Assembly (NCBI GenBank): GCA_043820025.1
Contig: JBDRED010000039.1
Coordinates: 1-39,982, forward strand
Length of the DNA stretch: 39,982 nucleotides
From: JBDRED01 sp043820025 [NCBI: Elusimicrobiota bacterium]
GTDB taxonomy: Bacteria > RUG730 > JBDRED01
Direction: 5' to 3'
Shown: piece by piece, positions 35,033-39,982 of the stretch
Position numbering within the stretch: the first letter of the stretch is position 1
Layout: every line of letters begins with the position of its first letter
The notes under the pieces: generated by a model
What the model was told of the DNA's origin: nothing
Databases searched by the model: none
What the model saw: the letters and a program-made list of their open reading frames with translations, nothing else
Program-made: the position numbers and the translations under genes

Positions 35033-37159
35033 ATGAAACATATTACGTTGGGCATATTACTAATAGCATTAATACAGTCATGCGTATATGCCGGCAGGCC
35101 TACGGCAGAGTTCCTTCTCATAGGCCAGGGAGCTCGAGCTGAAGCGCTGGGGCGATCAGTTGCGGCTAATGCGTTTGATTATACAGCCGCATATTGGAAC
35201 CCGGCAGGTATTTGTTTTTTAGAACATCCGTCTTTAGGTTTTTATTCATCACAGCTTCCTGCAGGCATATCCAGTAATTACGCAGGGTTGATATTACCGT
35301 TCGGAAATACTGCGATCGGATTTGATTTTTTATTAAACACTACGAGCATTGAATATTACGATAGAGACGGGATAAAACACGATGAATCAATAGGCGATAA
35401 TAAAATAAACTATAACGTATCATTTGCAGTAAAACTTAAAAAGGCATTTAGCCTGGGATGCAGTATAGGCGAAACAGGAATGTCTTACAAAGGCGTAAGC
35501 CTGGATAACGACTTAGAAGCAAATGGAATTCATGCGAATCTTGGAGCTTTGTATAATAACGAAAAAATAAGCCTTGGCATTGCAGTGTCGCATTTAGGGC
35601 AGAAACTCAAATTCCGTGATAATGGGCCAAACGAATCTCAGCCGTCGCTTATGCGGTTTGGCATGTCATGGTATACGGATAGAAATAAAGCAATCTTACT
35701 GCTTGGTTCATACGAGCATGTGTTCGACGATCCATACGCAGGAGGCATGCGCTTAGGATGCGAGCTGTCAGTATTAAATTCAATAATGCTTAGAGCGGGC
35801 AGCAGGCTGTATACTAATTATAAAAAGATTGTGCCGTCTTTTGGTATTGGCACTAAGAGTTCGTCGATTGTTCTTGATTATGCGTACACAATGTCGCCTG
35901 AGGGAATAGGAGATATGGATGCGCATTCTGTTGGTTTATCCTTTATTTTTGGCAGGAGAATGAAAAAGGCTGTTTACGTTGGAGAAACTTCACCGCCGGC
36001 TATTGTTGTGAAGTATTTAAAACAAGGAGAGAAAACGCTTACCCCGGGGAATCAAACGGTTTATCTTAATCAAATAAATATAGCAGGCACGGTTTTAAGC
36101 GACGCAAATACGTTGCTTACCGATTGTATTATCAAAAATAATGGCGAGATAATTTTTGCAAAACATAATATTAATGATCAAACCTACGATATAAACACAG
36201 AAATTGCTTTAACAGAAGGAATTAATAATATTAGAATTGAAGCTGTTGATTCAAAGGGCGGGAAAACTATTTATGACAATATTGTATTAATATATAAAAA
36301 GGTATTAACAAAGGGATTATCTATGGATGACTTTGTTAACTTTGTGTCAGGCAAAGGAAAGAATTGGGCTGTATTAATCGGCGTAGACGAGTATCCTGAA
36401 AAGAGCGGATTCCAGTCATTGGGATATGTGGCAAATGATTTAAAGGCAATAAAGAACAGCCTTATTGATAATGTGAAGGAATTTAACGACGATACAATCT
36501 TTGTTTTCGGAACTCCGGGTATTGTGTCAACTAACAGCCCAAATTATATGGGCGAGCCCACAAAGGCAAATATAGAAGAATTTTTAGGGGATAAGCTTCC
36601 GGGTAAGGTCGAAGAAAATGACAGGGTATTAATATTTTATTCAGGCCATGGATTAATGAGAGAAACCAGAAAGGACAGCACAAGGCAGGGTTTCTTAGTT
36701 CCTATTGACGGAGAAAAAGATAAGCCTGTGTCAACATGTATATCCATGGACTTAATCCAGCAGTTTTCAGAATCATTGCCTGCAAAGCAGGTGCTGTTTG
36801 TCGTAGATACTTGTAACAGCGGGTTGGTTCTAATGCGTAATAAAGGCGACAATGAAAAGAAAGGCATTAAAGAATTAATAACGTCATTCTCGCAGGAATC
36901 CAGGCAGGCAATGACAGCAGGGCAGTCATTACAGTATTCGCAGATTTCCAGCAAATTCGAGCAAAGTGTTTACACGCATTATTTTATAGACGGATTAAAG
37001 GGACACGCTGACGCGGACAAGGACGGCGTGTTATCAATAAATGAACTGCATACCTATGTGCAAAAAATGGTTACAATTGAAACTGACCATAAACAGGTGC
37101 CGCAGATGGGAAGACTTAAAGACGGAGGAGAAGGAGATTTCTTTTTTATATTAAAATAG
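35033..37159 (+). CDS. PorV/PorQ-like outer-membrane barrel fused to a caspase-family protease
   Basis: 708 residues. Signal peptide 1-20. Residues 22-310 have the PorV/UPF0164 pattern (FLLIGQGARAEALGRSVAA, AAYWNPAGI) and repeating amphipathic strands, ending at SVGLSFIFGRR. An Ig-like linker (320-423) follows. Residues 440-708 are a peptidase C14/caspase fold: NWAVLIGVDEYP, catalytic His539 in YSGHG and Cys594 in VDTCNSG. An EF-hand-like DADKDGVLSINE (660-671) suggests calcium dependence, a feature seen in other bacterial caspase-like proteins. A barrel joined to a protease in one chain would fix proteolysis at the outer membrane; which side of it is unknown. GAGGAGA Shine-Dalgarno; followed after 18 bases by the fibronectin-like gene. 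Confidence 0.9.
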   Translation: MKHITLGILLIALIQSCVYAGRPTAEFLLIGQGARAEALGRSVAANAFDYTAAYWNPAGICFLEHPSLGFYSSQLPAGISSNYAGLILPFGNTAIGFDFLLNTTSIEYYDRDGIKHDESIGDNKINYNVSFAVKLKKAFSLGCSIGETGMSYKGVSLDNDLEANGIHANLGALYNNEKISLGIAVSHLGQKLKFRDNGPNESQPSLMRFGMSWYTDRNKAILLLGSYEHVFDDPYAGGMRLGCELSVLNSIMLRAGSRLYTNYKKIVPSFGIGTKSSSIVLDYAYTMSPEGIGDMDAHSVGLSFIFGRRMKKAVYVGETSPPAIVVKYLKQGEKTLTPGNQTVYLNQINIAGTVLSDANTLLTDCIIKNNGEIIFAKHNINDQTYDINTEIALTEGINNIRIEAVDSKGGKTIYDNIVLIYKKVLTKGLSMDDFVNFVSGKGKNWAVLIGVDEYPEKSGFQSLGYVANDLKAIKNSLIDNVKEFNDDTIFVFGTPGIVSTNSPNYMGEPTKANIEEFLGDKLPGKVEENDRVLIFYSGHGLMRETRKDSTRQGFLVPIDGEKDKPVSTCISMDLIQQFSESLPAKQVLFVVDTCNSGLVLMRNKGDNEKKGIKELITSFSQESRQAMTAGQSLQYSQISSKFEQSVYTHYFIDGLKGHADADKDGVLSINELHTYVQKMVTIETDHKQVPQMGRLKDGGEGDFFFILK

Positions 37160-37177
37160 TAAGGGAAAAATGTACGC

Positions 37178-38338
37178 ATGGCTAAATTAAAGATCACTAT
37201 ATTTTTTATACTAATTCTGGCAGGGTGTGTATTTGCAAGCGCTGAAAATGTTTTTATTGGCGGAAGCACAGAGGTTATTATTTTTGATAATACAGCGCTT
37301 CTTAACCAAACTTCCTGGTATTTTAAAGCAGGCGCATCTATTGATACAAACGGAGTATCAATACATAAAGCCGATATAACCGGCCTGAGCGCTATTTTTG
37401 GAACAGAATATTTTAATTCCTCTATAAAGCCGCTGTTATTAGACGAGTATAATAAATATTTTATCGTTGTGTATCCGAATAAAACGCCATTTAAGGTAAC
37501 ATATTACGATCAATACAATGTGCTTCCGGACGCAGGATATCCAAAGGTAAATTATTGGAATATAACAGATCCTTCATCTGCTGTGTCTGAAAGTATGGCG
37601 CAGTCAAGCGCGGGCGGGTCAAATGTAATCTACGAAAAAGAGATTAAAATCCATCCGGGGATTTATGAATGCAGGTATTTGGCAAAGAACACATATCACA
37701 CGGATGAATATTTTCTTAGTATCGCGTCATTTGTTGTGACAGGTGCCCCGTCGCATTTTAGCAACCTTGGCATTATTGACGGAGATATAGTGTCAAATGC
37801 GAGGCTGGTTTTAAAATGGCAGGTCCTGTTCTCAGGATTAGAAGATTTTGCGCATAAAGCATACGCAGGCAGGCTTTATTATAAAGTGTATCTTAGCGAG
37901 GACAATATTAATTTTAAAAAGGCTTATGAAGGATACGACACCTCATTCGAATTGACAAGTTTAAAATATAATACAAAATACTATTGGAAAATCGAGGCGA
38001 TAAATGAGTATGGGGCTGTTGGCACAAGTCCTATATATACATTTACAACGATCGCAAAGATCGAGCGGGCATTTAATTACCCAAACCCATTTAACCCAAA
38101 TAAAGAAAAAACAAATATTGTATTTAGCGCTGATTATTCGCAGGAAGTTGTAATAAAAATATTTTCCGAATATGGGGACCCGACATTTGAGGCCGAGTAT
38201 CATGCTATAGCAGGCGCGAATGAGTATGTATATGACGGCAGAGACGACAGAGGGAAAATATTATATAACGGGTCTTATATTTGCAGAGTTGAAAAGGAAG
38301 GCAGAACAGAAACATTTTATATATTGATAATAAAATAG
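37178..38338 (+). CDS. Secreted fibronectin-like protein with type-IX/FlgD-like C-terminal domain
   Basis: 386 residues. Signal peptide (ITIFFILILAGCVFASA); GC at 16-17 is not a convincing lipobox. The N-terminal half is beta-rich and unassigned. Residues about 205-292 resemble a fibronectin type III module (LVLKWQVLF, YYKVYLSEDNINF, LKYNTKYYWKIEAINEYG). The C-terminal domain starts YPNPFNP (301-307) and ends in paired strands (NGSYICRVEKEGRTETFYIL), the layout of FlgD-like/type IX sorting domains. Third gene of the surface cluster. Possibly a substrate of the PorV-like protein upstream; this is inference. Confidence 0.8.
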   Translation: MAKLKITIFFILILAGCVFASAENVFIGGSTEVIIFDNTALLNQTSWYFKAGASIDTNGVSIHKADITGLSAIFGTEYFNSSIKPLLLDEYNKYFIVVYPNKTPFKVTYYDQYNVLPDAGYPKVNYWNITDPSSAVSESMAQSSAGGSNVIYEKEIKIHPGIYECRYLAKNTYHTDEYFLSIASFVVTGAPSHFSNLGIIDGDIVSNARLVLKWQVLFSGLEDFAHKAYAGRLYYKVYLSEDNINFKKAYEGYDTSFELTSLKYNTKYYWKIEAINEYGAVGTSPIYTFTTIAKIERAFNYPNPFNPNKEKTNIVFSADYSQEVVIKIFSEYGDPTFEAEYHAIAGANEYVYDGRDDRGKILYNGSYICRVEKEGRTETFYILIIK

Positions 38339-38382
38339 TTTGGTATTTGAGAGTTGATATAAATAATACAAAAACAAATCCA

Positions 38383-38481
38383 TGTCATCCTCGGGCTTGA
38401 CCCGAGGATCTTTGAGAGAAAATATCTCACGAAGATTCCTGCTTGAGTTTACACTGAGCGAAGCGAATGTGCAGGAATGAC
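38383..38481. repeat. Intergenic palindromic repeat element
   Basis: Outer ends TGTCATCCT (38383-38391) and AGGAATGACA (38473-38482) are near-inverted. An inner stem ATCCTCGGG/CCCGAGGAT (38387-38395/38401-38409) and a second stem ATTCCTGC/GCAGGAAT (38435-38442/38471-38478) are present. The TGTCATCCTCGGGCTTGACC text is a widespread intergenic repeat type in bacteria. It may also end the transcript of the fibronectin-like gene. Confidence 0.75.
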
Positions 38482-38540
38482 AGATATAAAAAGTAGTATT
38501 TGGAGTTAAATATAAATAATAAATATTCCGGGGGCATTTG

Positions 38541-39905
38541 ATGAAAAGAAGTTATATAATTATTTTTTTAGTATCACTTGTTTCTCTTCTCTATGCAAAG
38601 GCGCCGAATAAGATTGTGTATCAAGGCATGCTGCACGAGTATGGGAAAGCAATAACAGGAGTAACGCGCGATATAACTGTCTCAATATTCGACGTAGAAA
38701 CAGGCGGCGGGTCAATATGGACGCATACATATACAGGTGTTGATGTAAGCTCAGGTATTTTTACATGCACTCTTGAGCCGTCAAGCGTTGACTGGTCAGC
38801 TGATAAGTATTATTGGATACAATTGCAAGTCGGAAGCACGGTGCTTAGCCCGAGACAGCCTGTTAACTCAAAGGTCTATGCTCTGCATTCAAAGACAGCT
38901 GAGAATGTTTCTGTCGCAACAGGCGAAGATATTGGCTTTAAAATTGGAGGCAGTACTGTTGCTGTGCTGGGACAGGCAACTGGTTTAAAGATAGAAGGCG
39001 ATATAGAAAGCACAGGAACAGTGAAAGCAGTAAAATTTTCAGGCGACGGATCAGGCCTAACAGGAGTAAGCGGCACATCTCAATGGTCAGACGGAGCAGG
39101 AGGAAAAATTTATTATAACTCCGGCAATGTCGGAATAGGGGTTGCGGATCCCAACGCGCCATTAAGAGTAGAGGGCGATATCGCAGCAGGAATATTTAAA
39201 GATACAGAAAATTTTTCGTATTATCTTGATCCCGGCAATAGCGGATTATCAGCAGTGCTTAATGGAAGGATTGGTATTGGAATAACAAATCCAACAGCAA
39301 AAATACAAATAGCCGCTGTGAGCGGCGATGTATATATTGTTACAGAAAATCTGAGCGGGAATACAACTATTGGAACATCTAATGGCGGAGAAACAGAAAT
39401 AAAAGCAAGCACAGGAGATGACTTAAGCTTAAAAGAGGCGCAGGTGTATAGACTAATTATTAAGTCAGGCGGCAATGTAGGTATTGGCACAACAGCGCCC
39501 AAAGGATTATTCCAAGTAGGCGCCGGAACATTTACAGTCTTAAGTAATGGCAATGTGGGAATTGGAACAACAAACCCAGTAACAAAATTTTATTTAGTCG
39601 GGGGAAACACAACATTAATAAATAACACAAACGGAATAAATTATTTGGACTTATATAATTCAAGCGCATCCGGCACTTACGCAATAAATCAAAGATTTAT
39701 ACAGATTGGGGACGGTAAGACCGTGCAATTTCTTCATGGCACTGACGGAGGTTTCAGTATAGAGAACGCATATAGCAATGCTAATAGTTATATTAGATTC
39801 AATACAAACGGGTCTAATGAAAAAATGAGAATCACGAGTTCAGGCAATGTAGGAATAGGAACAACAATACCTGCTGAGGTTTTAGAAGTTTCCGGCACAG
39901 AATAA
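38541..39905 (+). CDS. Secreted fibre-like protein with GNVGIGTT repeats, truncated by an in-frame stop
   Basis: 454 residues from the ATG at 38541 (MKRSYIIIFLVSLVSLLYAK), preferred to the TTG just before it. After the signal peptide comes a conserved N-terminal domain (IVYQGMLHEYGKAITG, SIFDVETGGGSIW, YYWIQLQVG), then a repeat region with GNVGIG-x-x-x-P units at residues 195-204, 242-251, 311-320, 337-346 and 435-444, and a GDGSGLTGVSG linker. Such repeats occur in phage tail-fibre and bacterial surface fibre proteins, usually forming trimeric shafts. It ends SGTE-stop, but the same frame continues with a further linker unit, so the protein was probably longer. 200 bases after the previous gene, so possibly transcribed separately. 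Confidence 0.8.
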   Translation: MKRSYIIIFLVSLVSLLYAKAPNKIVYQGMLHEYGKAITGVTRDITVSIFDVETGGGSIWTHTYTGVDVSSGIFTCTLEPSSVDWSADKYYWIQLQVGSTVLSPRQPVNSKVYALHSKTAENVSVATGEDIGFKIGGSTVAVLGQATGLKIEGDIESTGTVKAVKFSGDGSGLTGVSGTSQWSDGAGGKIYYNSGNVGIGVADPNAPLRVEGDIAAGIFKDTENFSYYLDPGNSGLSAVLNGRIGIGITNPTAKIQIAAVSGDVYIVTENLSGNTTIGTSNGGETEIKASTGDDLSLKEAQVYRLIIKSGGNVGIGTTAPKGLFQVGAGTFTVLSNGNVGIGTTNPVTKFYLVGGNTTLINNTNGINYLDLYNSSASGTYAINQRFIQIGDGKTVQFLHGTDGGFSIENAYSNANSYIRFNTNGSNEKMRITSSGNVGIGTTIPAEVLEVSGTE

Positions 39906-39982
39906 GCAGCAGCCTTTGTCGGCGACGGGACAGGACTTACGGGTATAAGCGGGTCATCACCATGGTCCGATGGCGCAGGCAG
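39906..39982 (+). pseudogene. In-frame continuation of the fibre protein beyond the stop
   Basis: Directly after the TAA, the same frame reads AAAFVGDGTGLTGISGSSPW and then SDGAG to the window edge. It parallels residues 163-187 of the preceding protein (AVKFSGDGSGLTGVSGTSQW, SDGAG). The stop sits where the internal copy has Lys (TVKAV versus TE-stop-AA), so a single A-to-T change in a Lys codon would create it. Sequencing error, true decay or readthrough cannot be separated here. Confidence 0.75.

Noticed and set aside
39903-39905. TAA reassigned as a sense codon
   Set aside because: Many core genes here (rpmH, rnpA, mnmE, rsmG) end properly at TAA, so code change is not credible.

Overview
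The window reads as the replication-origin region of a low-GC, Gram-negative-type (diderm) bacterium from an uncultivated lineage. Evidence for an outer membrane: a beta-barrel-like protein ending in Phe, a PorV/PorQ-like barrel, many signal peptides, and proteins ending in FlgD/type-IX-like C-terminal domains. The mix resembles Omnitrophota-like or FCB-like candidate phyla, but no rRNA is present and I do not assign a phylum.

Layout. Positions 1-7000 (minus strand) hold a partial secreted protein, a secreted protein of unknown function, a decayed AAA-ATPase/DUF4143 gene, and a large exported-looking methyltransferase + HAD-phosphatase fusion. 7200-11800 (minus) carries parB, parA, a signal-peptide gluzincin protease, rsmG and a patatin-like lipase, with three parS sites. 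11900-13860 has a REP-like hairpin, an outer-membrane-type protein with its own promoter and terminator, and a dispersed repeat. 13860-23324 (minus) is the replication block dnaA-dnaN-recF-DUF721-gyrB-gyrA. Origin-like sequence lies between dnaN and dnaA (AT-rich stretch, DnaA-trio-like run, five DnaA-box-like sites), with further DnaA boxes upstream of dnaA. 23700-30650 (plus) is rpmH-rnpA-yidD-yidC-jag-mnmE-(secreted hypothetical)-mnmG, driven by a consensus sigma-70 promoter. Transcription switches strand at the origin, so core genes on both arms run with the replication fork. The usual rsmG-parA-parB extension of the mnmE-mnmG cluster is on the opposite arm.

30650-33550 is accessory: hairpin repeats, a winged-helix/nucleotidyltransferase pair behind two tandem palindromic operators, a second nucleotidyltransferase pair facing it, and an ECF sigma factor with its zinc-type anti-sigma factor. 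33770-39982 (plus) is the most unusual part. It is a surface or secreted-protein cluster transcribed divergently from the sigma factor: a Kelch propeller with a FlgD-like tail, a PorV-like outer-membrane barrel fused to a caspase-family protease, a fibronectin-like protein with a YPNPFNP-type C-terminal domain, and a GNVGIGTT-repeat fibre-like protein interrupted by an in-frame stop. An ECF-type promoter motif sits in the divergent gap, suggesting the sigma factor controls this cluster.
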